Positions 15,504-23,298 are shown, numbered from the stretch's first letter. The stretch is 25,640 nt of DNA from Bacteroidota bacterium (GCA_020048595.1 JAIFMH010000326.1:1-25640); one strand, 5' to 3'. The notes: generated by a model not told the origin, from the letters alone. A program made the numbers and translations.

Positions 15504-16082
15504 TTGGATATAATTTTTGTGCCGGGAAAAAATTCCCCTCCATCGGAGGGGTGCCCAACGGGCGGGGTGGTCAATTCCCCTCCATCGGAGGGGTGCCCAA
15601 AGGGCGGGGTGGTTTATAAAGAAATTGTCACCATAATTAACAATTATCCGATTATTCGAAACTTCGTGGAGAATTTACCTTACAATCCTGCACTTAAAAA
15701 ATTGGTAAAAGACAAACGAAAAGCAGGAATACTTTCCGAAGTATTATTTTGGCAGCAAGTTCATAAAGGTATATTCCATAAAATTGATTTTGACAGGCAA
15801 CGAATTATTGGAAATTACATTGTGGATTTTTATGTAAAAACATTAGGACTAGTAATAGAAATTGATGGCAGCAGCCATGACGTTAAAATAGAATATGATG
15901 CAGAACGTCAATTGTATCTGGAAAATTTAGGTTTGAATGTTTATCGAATCGCTGATATCGATGTTAAGAAAAACCTGGATATTGTAATGATTGATTTAGA
16001 AAACTATATAATACAAAAGTATGCCGAAAAAACCACCCCGGTCTTCGACCACCCCTCCAAAGGAGGGGAATTTACACCATAG
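15504..16082 (+). CDS. DUF559 endonuclease-like protein encoded within a repeat-bounded element
   Basis: The core (about residues 45-175) is a DUF559/Vsr-like PD-(D/E)xK nuclease fold. It contains GILSEVLFWQQVHKG, then DRQRIIGNYIVDFYV with the first acidic residue, LVIEIDGSSH carrying the ExD pair and histidine, then a conserved Arg, and LGLNVYRIADIDVKKN. No ATG occurs before the core. The frame opens at a TTG (15504) and runs through two 42-bp repeats coding NSPPSEGCPTGGVV and NSPPSEGCPKGGVV. It also ends inside an inverted copy of the repeat (TTPVFDHPSKGGEF). A GTG at 15609, the last codon pair of the repeat, may be the real start of a VYKEIVTII form. DNA cleavage or nicking is likely from the family; its target and role are unknown. 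See the flanking repeats for the mobility argument. Confidence 0.78.
   Translation: MDIIFVPGKNSPPSEGCPTGGVVNSPPSEGCPKGGVVYKEIVTIINNYPIIRNFVENLPYNPALKKLVKDKRKAGILSEVLFWQQVHKGIFHKIDFDRQRIIGNYIVDFYVKTLGLVIEIDGSSHDVKIEYDAERQLYLENLGLNVYRIADIDVKKNLDIVMIDLENYIIQKYAEKTTPVFDHPSKGGEFTP
15531..15614 (+). repeat. Tandem pair of 42-bp double-hairpin repeats (left end)
   Basis: Two adjoining 42-bp copies (15531-15572 and 15573-15614) differ at only two bases. Each holds a 7-bp stem CCCCTCC/GGAGGGG with an ATC loop (15535-15551; 15577-15593) and a 4-bp stem GCCC/GGGC with an AAC or AAA loop (15553-15563; 15595-15605), then GGGGTGGT. The first difference between copies falls in the second loop and leaves the stem intact; the other is the final base. 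Confidence 0.93.
16031..16072 (-). repeat. Inverted 42-bp double-hairpin repeat (right end)
   Basis: Read on the minus strand this has exactly the same 42-bp layout as the left copies: AATT, stem CCCCTCC/GGAGGGG (loop TTT, 16052-16068), TG, a 4-bp stem, then GGGGTGGTT. The second stem is GGTC/GACC with a GAA loop (16040-16050) in place of GCCC/GGGC. Two of its four pairs are thus changed on both sides so that pairing is kept. It overlaps the 3' end of the DUF559 frame. Confidence 0.9.
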
Positions 16083-16283
16083 TCAGTTTGGATTTAATTA
16101 TGCAGTTTTGCATTAGTTAACCTATAGCATCCAAGAAAAAAAGTCACCTTTTGCCAAGTGGTAAAATTTATGGGAAAAAGCAAGCAAATATGTGTATTGG
16201 GATATAGAATTTAGTATTCCAGAAACTCTTTACTTTGGCTTTGGATAGTAAATGAAACACCGAAACCTGAAACAATATAACCA

Positions 16284-17105
16284 ATGATCGCCTTCCCTAA
16301 CAGTAAAATAAACCTCGGCCTTTGGGTAACGCAGCGTCGCCCGGATGGTTATCACAATATTCAAACGGTGATGATGCCGGTGCCATGGTGCGATGTACTG
16401 GAAATAGTGCCGGCAAATGACAATAAAACAACTTTGACAATTACAGGTATTCAGATTGATTCACCCGTTGAGAATAATTTATGCTATAAAGCCTGGCATT
16501 TGATGGCTGATAAATATGCAATTCCTCCTGTTTCGATCCACTTGCATAAAGTTATTCCGGCAGGGGCAGGACTTGGCGGAGGTTCGTCAGATGCGTCTTT
16601 TACATTACGCATGCTAAACTCGATGTTTCAGCTATACCTTGATAACGAAAATCTACGTTCACTGGCTGTTCAGCTGGGAATGGATTGCCCGTTTTTTATC
16701 GAAAATGTGCCTGCGCTTTCAACCGGTCGTGGCGAATTTCTGAAACCTGTTACTTTAAGCCTAGATGGATATTACCTTTTAATTGTTAAGCCGCCTGTTC
16801 ATGTAAGTACAGCTGCAGCTTTTTTAGGGACTAAACCACTTTTCAGGGAGAATTCCATTAATGAAATTACAGCTCTCCCTTTAAAGGATTGGAAACGCGA
16901 ATTACACAACGATTTTGAAGATTCCGTATTTGATCTTTATCCTGAAATACAGGATATAAGAAATGTAATGTACCGTAATGGGGCAATTTATTCAGCTATG
17001 AGTGGAAGTGGATCCGCAGTTTTCGGACTATTTGCTGAAAGCCCGGATCAAATGGAATTTACTGGTTGCGATGTTTTTCAGACCTTACTTGGGAGCCAGT
17101 TTTAA
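16284..17105 (+). CDS. ispE: 4-diphosphocytidyl-2-C-methyl-D-erythritol kinase
   Basis: The 273-residue GHMP kinase phosphorylates CDP-methylerythritol at its 2-hydroxyl, the fourth step of the MEP route to isoprenoid precursors. The N-terminus MIAFPNSKINLGLWV carries the substrate lysine (K8). The ATP-binding GHMP loop is PAGAGLGGGSSDAS (92-105), the catalytic Asp sits in GMDCPFF (134), and SAMSGSGSAVFGLF near the end is the third GHMP motif. Length is normal. It faces the LptF/LptG gene tail to tail, and the last 21 bp of the two coding regions overlap. The 201-bp gap upstream shows no perfect promoter box. Confidence 0.95.
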   Translation: MIAFPNSKINLGLWVTQRRPDGYHNIQTVMMPVPWCDVLEIVPANDNKTTLTITGIQIDSPVENNLCYKAWHLMADKYAIPPVSIHLHKVIPAGAGLGGGSSDASFTLRMLNSMFQLYLDNENLRSLAVQLGMDCPFFIENVPALSTGRGEFLKPVTLSLDGYYLLIVKPPVHVSTAAAFLGTKPLFRENSINEITALPLKDWKRELHNDFEDSVFDLYPEIQDIRNVMYRNGAIYSAMSGSGSAVFGLFAESPDQMEFTGCDVFQTLLGSQF

Positions 17106-18170
17106 AAGGATAACAGCTATTATTGAATAAAGAATATTAGGGATCCATAAGGCAATCCATGCTGGAAGGTTGCCGAAAATAGCAAATACCGAAGACACCT
17201 GGAGTAAAAGAATAAAAGTGAAAGCGATACCAATTCCCAGTCCCAGATGTGCTCCGATTCCTCCTCGTACTTTCCTGCTCGAAAGCGCAACCCCGATAAA
17301 TGTTAGCACTAGGTTTGCAAAAGGAAACGTCAGTCGCTTGTATTTTTCGAGGTTAAATTGCCCTGTTAATGTGCTACCCCTCATTTCTTCACGTTCAATA
17401 AACTTATTTAGCTGATCGTACGTCATTGTTTTTGCATTCTCGATATCAACCATAAAATCGGCGGGTGTAAAAGCCATCACGGTATCGGTTTCTTTTCCCT
17501 GATATATTGTTTCGCCTTGTGGTTTGATTTTGCGGATCACATAATTAGTCATTTTCCACTCACTTTGAATGCTGTCCCATGTGATCATATCCGCCTTAAG
17601 TTTCATGGTGAGGCCTGTGCTGTCAAATTTTTCGAGGCTGAACCTGTACCCTATCTTCCCGATACTATTAAAATTTTCGACGTACACATACGTTCCCGGT
17701 TCAAGCTGCATGTGCATATTCATCTGGTTCGATTTGAACGGATTCTTAATATACATCTTTTCAAAATCCCGTAAATCGCGGTTTGTATATGGAATTACAT
17801 AATTCATGAGTCCGAATGAGAGTACTGTCAGGAAAACTCCTGAAACCAGGTACGGAAGTAAAAACCGCCAGAAACTTATTCCGGCATTGAGTATTGCAAC
17901 TATCTCGGTATTTGAGGCCATCCGCGAAGTAAAATATACAACTGCAATAAAGGTGAACAATGAACTGAACATGTTCACGAAATAGGGAATAAAATTCAGG
18001 TAATACTGGAAAACAATAGCTTTAAGAGGTGCATCTTTCTCAATAAAGTCATCAATTTTTTCCGAAATATCGAAAATAATAATGATAATAGTCAGCAACA
18101 GGATGGAATAAAAATACGTCCCCAGAAATTTGCGGATAATGTAGAAATCAATTTTTTTTAGTCCTAGCAC
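17085..18170 (-). CDS. LptF/LptG-family permease
   Basis: This 361-residue protein belongs to the YjgP/YjgQ (LptF/LptG) family. These are inner-membrane subunits of the ATP-driven machine that extracts lipopolysaccharide and passes it to the periplasmic bridge. It has helices at about 12-35, 50-80 and 97-120, a periplasmic beta-jellyroll (about 130-260), and three C-terminal helices (about 275-358). The text YIIRKFLGTYFYSILLL and MASNTEIVAILNAGISFWRFLLP is characteristic. The start is a GTG at 18170; no ATG lies in frame nearby, and this gives the normal N-terminus. It follows tgt on the same strand after 127 bp, a pairing that probably forms an operon. Which of LptF or LptG it represents is not certain, though Bacteroidetes usually label this copy LptG. 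Confidence 0.9.
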   Translation of the reverse strand: MLGLKKIDFYIIRKFLGTYFYSILLLTIIIIIFDISEKIDDFIEKDAPLKAIVFQYYLNFIPYFVNMFSSLFTFIAVVYFTSRMASNTEIVAILNAGISFWRFLLPYLVSGVFLTVLSFGLMNYVIPYTNRDLRDFEKMYIKNPFKSNQMNMHMQLEPGTYVYVENFNSIGKIGYRFSLEKFDSTGLTMKLKADMITWDSIQSEWKMTNYVIRKIKPQGETIYQGKETDTVMAFTPADFMVDIENAKTMTYDQLNKFIEREEMRGSTLTGQFNLEKYKRLTFPFANLVLTFIGVALSSRKVRGGIGAHLGLGIGIAFTFILLLQVSSVFAIFGNLPAWIALWIPNILYSIIAVILLKLAPK

Positions 18171-18297
18171 CTTGTATGGCAGTATTTAATTGTAATGCAT
18201 TACTAAGTTCCTGAGCCCGGATCGGGAGCTCAAAAGTACGAAAGTGATCAATAGCTGCAACGTCCCAGTCTTTTGCAGTTTCCAGACTATATTTTCT

Positions 18298-19428
18298 TTA
18301 TAGCCTAACAGCCAATTGTTTTACCATCACCGATTTCCAACTCATAAAATCGCCTTCTTCAATATGCCTGCGGGCTTCACGCACCAGCCATTGATAAAAA
18401 GCCAGGTTATGGATACTGGCGATCATTGGTCCAAGCATTTCGCCTGCTTTGAACAAATGTTTCACATAAGCCAAACTGTATTCACGATCTACAAATGATG
18501 TGCCTTCTGAGTCAAGTGGTGAAAAATCATCTTTCCATTTTTCATTTCTCAGGTTGATGGTCCCTTTTGCGGTGAAAAGCTGGCCATTTCTGCCGTTGCG
18601 CGTTGGCATCACACAATCAAACATATCTATCCCCAGAGCAATGTTTTCAAGAATATTGCTCGGGGTTCCTACTCCCATAAGGTAGCGTGGTTTGTCTTCA
18701 GGAAGTATTCCGCACACAAGTTCGGTAATTTCGTACATCTGTTCGGCAGGTTCGCCAACCGAAAGACCTCCGATAGCATTACCGTCTGCATTGTGCCGTG
18801 AAATTTCTTCGGCTGATTTTATTCTAAGGTCCCGGAATGTGCTGCCTTGCACAATCGGGAATAGCGATTGCTCATATCCGTAATGCGGATCAGTTTCTTT
18901 AAACCGGGTCATGCATCGTGTAAGCCATCGATGAGTAAGGTCGAGCGATTCGCTTGCATATTTGTAATCGCAAGGCCAGGGTGTACACTCATCAAAAGCC
19001 ATAATGATGTCAGCACCAATAGTCCGTTGAATATCCATCACATATTCAGGAGTAAATAAGTGCTTCGATCCATCGATATGCGAATTAAAAACAACGCCGT
19101 TGTTATTGAGCTTGCGCCGTTCGGTGAGGGAATATACCTGGTACCCGCCGCTGTCAGTAAGTATCGGTCCGCTCCACCCGTTAAATTTATGCAGGCCTCC
19201 TGCTTTTGCCAGTATATCGAGCCCCGGACGAAGGTATAAATGATAGGTGTTTCCGAGGATTATCTGTGCTTTGATATCATCTTTCACTTCGCGCATATGC
19301 ACCGCTTTTACAGCACCTGCAGTACCTACAGGCATAAATGCTGGTGTTTCTATAACGCCATGTGCGGTTGTAATTGTCCCCCTTCGTGCAGCACTTTGCG
19401 GATCAGTAATTTTTAAATCGAATTGCAT
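18298..19428 (-). CDS. tgt: Queuine tRNA-ribosyltransferase (tRNA-guanine transglycosylase)
   Basis: The 376-residue enzyme swaps guanine-34 of tRNAs with GUN anticodons for the queuosine precursor. The general acid is in LTDSGGYQVYSL (D92), the substrate pocket in GGLSVGEP (220-227), and the nucleophilic Asp in DCVMPTRNGRNG (D271). In the enterobacterial enzyme a zinc site uses three cysteines in CxCxxC and a histidine. The equivalent stretch here, LDSEGTSFVDREYS (305-318), has no cysteine, though IHN with His340 remains. Other Bacteroidetes Tgt proteins are recalled to share this loss, so activity is probably retained. The ATG at 19428 gives the usual MQFDL start. It precedes the LptF/LptG gene on the same strand. 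Confidence 0.95.
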   Translation of the reverse strand: MQFDLKITDPQSAARRGTITTAHGVIETPAFMPVGTAGAVKAVHMREVKDDIKAQIILGNTYHLYLRPGLDILAKAGGLHKFNGWSGPILTDSGGYQVYSLTERRKLNNNGVVFNSHIDGSKHLFTPEYVMDIQRTIGADIIMAFDECTPWPCDYKYASESLDLTHRWLTRCMTRFKETDPHYGYEQSLFPIVQGSTFRDLRIKSAEEISRHNADGNAIGGLSVGEPAEQMYEITELVCGILPEDKPRYLMGVGTPSNILENIALGIDMFDCVMPTRNGRNGQLFTAKGTINLRNEKWKDDFSPLDSEGTSFVDREYSLAYVKHLFKAGEMLGPMIASIHNLAFYQWLVREARRHIEEGDFMSWKSVMVKQLAVRL

Positions 19429-19637
19429 TCGTATTTCAGTAAGTCAGTAAACAAATAATGTTGAGAAAACCTTTCCGGTTATAAGCAAACTGCTGAAAAA
19501 AACCGGGTAATCCACAAAGTATTGATTAACAAAAGATATTTGAACAGAGCTATTTATCAGTATAACAATATATTACATGATATAGTAGCTGTTATAAACT
19601 TTTTCGCAAAGATAGATCATAATTCATTTCAGAGTAA

Positions 19638-19645
19638 TACTTTTG
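19638..19645 (+). promoter_or_regulatory. Candidate -7 box for the glycosyltransferase gene
   Basis: TACTTTTG matches TAnnTTTG and lies 21 bp before the preferred ATG at 19667. No TTTG -33 box is seen at the expected distance. The 238-bp divergent region between tgt and this gene holds no other strong signal for the plus strand. Confidence 0.3.
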
Positions 19646-19666
19646 TTGGTCCAATTAAATGTATTG

Positions 19667-20803
19667 ATGATTCAGGAAATTTACCACGGGAATCCATTGT
19701 TATTTATTACGCTTTGTTTACTGGTATTAGCCACGCTTACACAGGTGATCTACTATTGGGTCATTTATGGTAAAGTTGCTTTTTTTAAACAGAAAAATGA
19801 GTTTGTACGCTCCGATCAGCCGGTTTCGGTGATTGTTTGTGCACGTGATGAATATTATAACTTAAAAGAGAATCTTCCGTTATTGCTAACCCAGGATTAT
19901 TCTGCTTTTGAAGTTGTGGTTGTAAACCATGGCTCGGAAGATGAAACTAATTACCTGCTTCGCGATTTGTCCGATGAGTACAAGAACCTGAAAATTGTTA
20001 ATGTTTCGCAAGATCTTAATTTCTTCACAGGTAAAAAATTTCCGCTGTCAATTGGAATAAAATCAGCAAGTTACGATATACTTTTGTTTACTGATGCCGA
20101 TTGTAAGCCGGCTGGTAATCAGTGGCTACGTCGAATGGCTGCTAATTTTACCGAAGAAACTGAAATTGTACTGGGTTATGGTTCATACAACAAATCGGGA
20201 TCGTTGGTAAACATGCTTATCAGGTTTGATACTACCCGCATTGCAATGAATTACCTGGGTTTTGCCCGTGCAGGAATGCCATATATGGGAGTGGGCCGTA
20301 ATATGGCATATCGCAAATCATTGTTTTATAAACAGAATGGATTTATTTCGCACTACCGTATTCAATCAGGCGACGATGACCTGTTTATTAACAAGGCCGC
20401 TACCAGTAAAAACACCCGTATTGAAATTCAACCGGATGCACATACGATCAGCGCTCCAAAAACATCATTAGATCAGTGGCTCAGGCAGAAACGCAGGCAT
20501 CTTTTAACGGGAGGGTATTATAAGTCCTCACATAAAATTGCACTTGGCGTATTTGCAATTACCCAGGTAATGTTTTGGGCATCAGCTATAGTATTACTTG
20601 CAATGTGGTATCAGCCATATGTAGTTTTAAGTATTGTTGCAGTCCGGCTTTTTAGTCAGTTACTGATAACCGGCAAAGTGATGAAAAAACTTTCCGAAAA
20701 AGGATTTTTATTTCTTGTACCCTTCTTTGAACTTTTCCTGATGTTAATCAGTCCTTTCCTTGCTTTTGCAAATATGTTGAACAAGCCGGTAAAATGGAGA
20801 TAA
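19667..20803 (+). CDS. Family 2 glycosyltransferase with membrane anchors
   Basis: The ATG at 19667 is chosen over the TTG at 19643, because it removes an unlikely eight-residue leader. An N-terminal helix (LLFITLCLLVLATLTQVIYY) is followed by a GT-A domain opening VSVIVCARDEYYNLKENL. The metal-binding motif is in LLFTDADCKP, the acceptor region is YMGVGRNMAYRKS, and the catalytic acidic pair is in QSGDDDLFIN. A QxxRRH-type motif occurs in SLDQWLRQKRRHLL. Two or three hydrophobic helices close the protein (about 295-375). It should transfer a sugar from a nucleotide donor at the cytoplasmic face of the inner membrane, probably processively or onto a lipid carrier. The substrate is unknown and no polysaccharide cluster surrounds it. 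Confidence 0.88.
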   Translation: MIQEIYHGNPLLFITLCLLVLATLTQVIYYWVIYGKVAFFKQKNEFVRSDQPVSVIVCARDEYYNLKENLPLLLTQDYSAFEVVVVNHGSEDETNYLLRDLSDEYKNLKIVNVSQDLNFFTGKKFPLSIGIKSASYDILLFTDADCKPAGNQWLRRMAANFTEETEIVLGYGSYNKSGSLVNMLIRFDTTRIAMNYLGFARAGMPYMGVGRNMAYRKSLFYKQNGFISHYRIQSGDDDLFINKAATSKNTRIEIQPDAHTISAPKTSLDQWLRQKRRHLLTGGYYKSSHKIALGVFAITQVMFWASAIVLLAMWYQPYVVLSIVAVRLFSQLLITGKVMKKLSEKGFLFLVPFFELFLMLISPFLAFANMLNKPVKWR

Positions 20804-20886
20804 TCAATTTAGTAGTGAATACAACAATTATATTACTATTGGGTTATTAATACATTAATTCTCAAGTACTATTCTATAAAATATTC

Positions 20887-21492
20887 ATGGTTGTGGTCAA
20901 AGCAGATAGCAATGTTACTGTCAGCAAATCCGAGCGGGATTTTCGTTTGGTAAAGCAGATATTGGATTCGGGCAACAGGGCTGCATATTCGCAACTGATG
21001 GATGAGTATTTCGAAAAAGTATATTCGCGGATGCTGAAAATGACCAGCCAGCCCGGAGATGCCGAAGATCTTACTATGGAGGCATTTAACAAAGCTTTCA
21101 GTAAACTCGATCAATATACTCCTGATTTTGCGTTCAGCACATGGCTCTATCGAATAGCTAAAAACAATTGTATTGACTATTTGAGGCGGAATAAGAAGGA
21201 CAATGATACTATGGTGAACCAACAGGAAGCTGGTGTTGGAATAACCGCCCATGAACTGGCTAATCAGTTGCCAAGTCCTGAACAACTTATGATCATGCAA
21301 CAGGAAACGCAATTGCTACGCGAAATTGTGGATACACTTCATCCTAAATATAAGGATATAATAAAATTGCACTATTTTAAGGAATTGTCATGCGAAGAAA
21401 TAGCTCAAAAGCTTGATCTTCCGGAAGGAACCGTCAAAGTACGCTTGTTCAGGGCCAGGGAGTTGCTGTATAATATTATGAGTAAGTCGTAG
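20887..21492 (+). CDS. RNA polymerase sigma factor, sigma-70 family (ECF-like)
   Basis: The 201-residue protein has a sigma-2 region (about 36-103) with DAEDLTMEAFNKAFSKLDQY and FSTWLYRIAKNNCIDYLRR, and a sigma-4 region (about 138-195) with LHPKYKDIIKLHYFKELSCEEIAQKLDLPEGTVKVRLFRARE, a helix-turn-helix for the -35 element. The two are joined by a Gln-rich linker. No sigma-3 region is present, so it is of the extracytoplasmic-function type. It follows the glycosyltransferase by 83 bp on the same strand. No anti-sigma gene (transmembrane FecR- or zinc-type) follows, so its control must be elsewhere or at expression level. Confidence 0.93.
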   Translation: MVVVKADSNVTVSKSERDFRLVKQILDSGNRAAYSQLMDEYFEKVYSRMLKMTSQPGDAEDLTMEAFNKAFSKLDQYTPDFAFSTWLYRIAKNNCIDYLRRNKKDNDTMVNQQEAGVGITAHELANQLPSPEQLMIMQQETQLLREIVDTLHPKYKDIIKLHYFKELSCEEIAQKLDLPEGTVKVRLFRARELLYNIMSKS

Positions 21493-21592
21493 AAGGAAAA
21501 TTTCGAGAGGCAAAATAGTGAGGGACGAAAAGGCATGAACTCTTAAGCTTTTGAGTGCCGGAGACTTTTAACTGTTTTTCCCGGAATGATTA

Positions 21593-22513
21593 TTAGCCAT
21601 TAGCGATTAACCTTTTTCCCATCGTATTTAGTGCTTTCCGGCAAGCAATCCGTCCGGTTTCTATCAACTCTTCTGATTTATAGAAATCAAAGGTTGAGGC
21701 TGCATCAACCGAAGTTTCGACCAATATATCAGGTTTATATTTTTCGATATAAATTTCAGCAGCTTTATTCTGTGCGAGTATGATTGATTCGGAAATTATA
21801 TCAAACATATTGGCTGGCTTTGGTTTAGGATGTTTTCCGTTTCTGTATTTTTCAATATAGTGATCAATAACGCCTGCCCATTTTTCGTTGAGGGCTGCTC
21901 TCATCTTACCATAATATTTCTCCAGGTCAGCATGTTCGGGCTTTTGAACGGGTGGCTCATACGGGATATTGGCATTTACATTCACTGCGATAAGAATATC
22001 ATTTTTTGTGCGTTTCACCAGGTCGAGAGGTAATGGATTCAATACGCCGCCATCAACCAGCATCATCCCATCGAGGCTAACAGGCAATAAGACTGTGGGT
22101 ATTGAACTGGATGCCCTGATAGCCTGCAGCAAATTACCTTTATCAAATACATATTCTTTATGCCCGATCAAATCGGCTGCTACACAGGCATAGGGTATAG
22201 CCAGATCTTCTATGTTGCTGTCTCCGACATAGTCCTCAAGCACTTTCATAAGTTTCTCGCCTTTTATCAGGCCACCAGGCCCGGTAGTCAAATCCATGAA
22301 CTTAATGACATCCATTTTAGAAAATGAAAGCAGCCATTCTGTAAACTCATTAAGTGTGCCTTTAGCCAGTATTCCGCCAACCAACGCTCCCATTGATGCA
22401 CCCGCGACCGAAGTAATAGTATAGCCCGATTTTGTAAGTTCCTCAATTACACCTATATGCGCAATACCCCTGGCACCACCACTCGAAAGAACCAATGCTA
22501 CATTATGTGACAT
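21593..22513 (-). CDS. Patatin-like phospholipase (RssA/NTE type)
   Basis: The 306-residue protein has the patatin fold. It contains the oxyanion loop SSGGARGIAHIG (10-21), the nucleophile in GASMG (Ser40) and the catalytic Asp in VDGGVLNP (Asp154), which form the Ser-Asp dyad. Length and order match bacterial RssA-like lipid acyl hydrolases. No signal peptide is seen, so it probably acts on membrane lipids from the cytoplasmic side. It lies downstream of the phosphopantetheinyl transferase on the same strand after 86 bp, and its 3' end faces the sigma factor gene. The C-terminal part (about 200-306) is specific and not diagnostic. Confidence 0.92.
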   Translation of the reverse strand: MSHNVALVLSSGGARGIAHIGVIEELTKSGYTITSVAGASMGALVGGILAKGTLNEFTEWLLSFSKMDVIKFMDLTTGPGGLIKGEKLMKVLEDYVGDSNIEDLAIPYACVAADLIGHKEYVFDKGNLLQAIRASSSIPTVLLPVSLDGMMLVDGGVLNPLPLDLVKRTKNDILIAVNVNANIPYEPPVQKPEHADLEKYYGKMRAALNEKWAGVIDHYIEKYRNGKHPKPKPANMFDIISESIILAQNKAAEIYIEKYKPDILVETSVDAASTFDFYKSEELIETGRIACRKALNTMGKRLIANG

Positions 22514-22557
22514 AATATTTCTGTTTAAAAAATAATAAGGGCAACTGATATAAACCT

Positions 22558-22593
22558 CTTCAAACAGGAATTTGAAGGATTTTTACAAATATA
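22558..22593 (-). promoter_or_regulatory. Inverted repeat and possible -7 box before the patatin-like gene
   Basis: CTTCAAA (22558-22564) and TTTGAAG (22571-22577) form a perfect 7-bp inverted repeat. On the minus strand TATATTTG (rc of 22586-22593) matches TAnnTTTG upstream of it, but has no TTTG at the -33 distance. The repeat would lie in the 5' leader if this promoter is used. Support is weak. Confidence 0.25.
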
Positions 22594-22599
22594 ACGATT

Positions 22600-23298
22600 C
22601 TAAATATATTTAGGCAGTGTTTTTAAAATATCAGCTAATGTAACATGCCATATTTCGGATGGCGAAAAGGGGAGAGGAGAACAAACCGCCATCATATACT
22701 CGTGATTTAGTTGTTTGGTTTCGATGCCATATCCCTCGGCTTCTTTATTGCCGGTTAAAAGATAGGCATCCCCCTTTTTAACAATGGTAAATGAATTCAA
22801 ATGCTGGGTTAGTCCACGCCCGATGGCTTTCAGGTAGCTCTCTTTGATAGTCCATAGAGTAATGAAATATTGCATACGGTTTTCTTCATCACAAGCCATC
22901 AGATCATTGATTTCGGAGGGAGAAAAAAACCTTTCAGCTATCCTGAGATTAACTTTACGTATCCGCTCTACATCTATTCCAATTTCTGATGGAGCAACAG
23001 CGCAAACAACATAATGCCCTGAATGTGAGATATTATAATGTACGTCTGCCAGATTTCCGATATGAGGCTTGCCTTTAGTTCCGAAAACAAGGTTTATTTC
23101 CTGATCTGGTTTTGATAAGTAATGGCCAACCGAATATCGCGCAAGCAATTCGCCTGCTACAGTATGTAATTTGCTTGTCAGATTTTGCCTGTCACGTACC
23201 CTTAACTTTCCCGCTTCAGGCAGGTATTGAAGCAGTTTTTCCTGAAATTCAGGAGTGTATTGAGCTTCTTCAAGTTGGAGTACAAAGACCTGGATCAT
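22600..23298 (-). CDS. 4'-phosphopantetheinyl transferase, Sfp type
   Basis: The 232-residue protein transfers the phosphopantetheine arm of CoA to a serine of carrier proteins. Diagnostic motifs are GIDVERIRK (107-115, with Asp109 and Glu111 for magnesium), RFFSPSEI (123-130), and WTIKESYLKAIGRGL (149-163, with Lys152, Glu153 and Lys157). NISHSGHYVVCA supplies the conserved Ser-His segment near residue 90. Size and motif spacing are those of the larger Sfp/AcpT branch rather than AcpS. No polyketide or non-ribosomal peptide synthetase genes are in the window, so it may serve fatty-acid or other carrier proteins encoded elsewhere. Confidence 0.93.
   Translation of the reverse strand: MIQVFVLQLEEAQYTPEFQEKLLQYLPEAGKLRVRDRQNLTSKLHTVAGELLARYSVGHYLSKPDQEINLVFGTKGKPHIGNLADVHYNISHSGHYVVCAVAPSEIGIDVERIRKVNLRIAERFFSPSEINDLMACDEENRMQYFITLWTIKESYLKAIGRGLTQHLNSFTIVKKGDAYLLTGNKEAEGYGIETKQLNHEYMMAVCSPLPFSPSEIWHVTLADILKTLPKYI

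Larger units (their letters stand above)
15531..16072 (+). mobile_element. Putative DUF559 element bounded by inverted hairpin repeats
   Basis: A 542-bp unit consists of a nuclease-fold gene enclosed by 42-bp structured repeats facing each other (two on the left, one on the right). Both repeats begin AATTCCCCTCC at the outer edge. No clear target-site duplication is visible (left flank GGGAAAA, right flank TACACCA), and no transposase is recognised. Mobility is an inference from the symmetry of the ends and the enclosed DNA-cutting fold. The arrangement also fits a nuclease that maintains or spreads REP-like repeats, comparable in outline to RAYT/REP systems but with an unrelated protein. Confidence 0.45.

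Noticed and set aside
16083..16283. Possible promoter or small gene before ispE
   Set aside because: No perfect TAnnTTTG box; only a weak TTTTGCCA/TGGTAAAA near-palindrome around 16150 was seen.
21493..21592. Terminator between the sigma factor and patatin-like genes
   Set aside because: Only a short ACTC/GAGT pairing around AAGCTT was found, without a strong stem and T-run.
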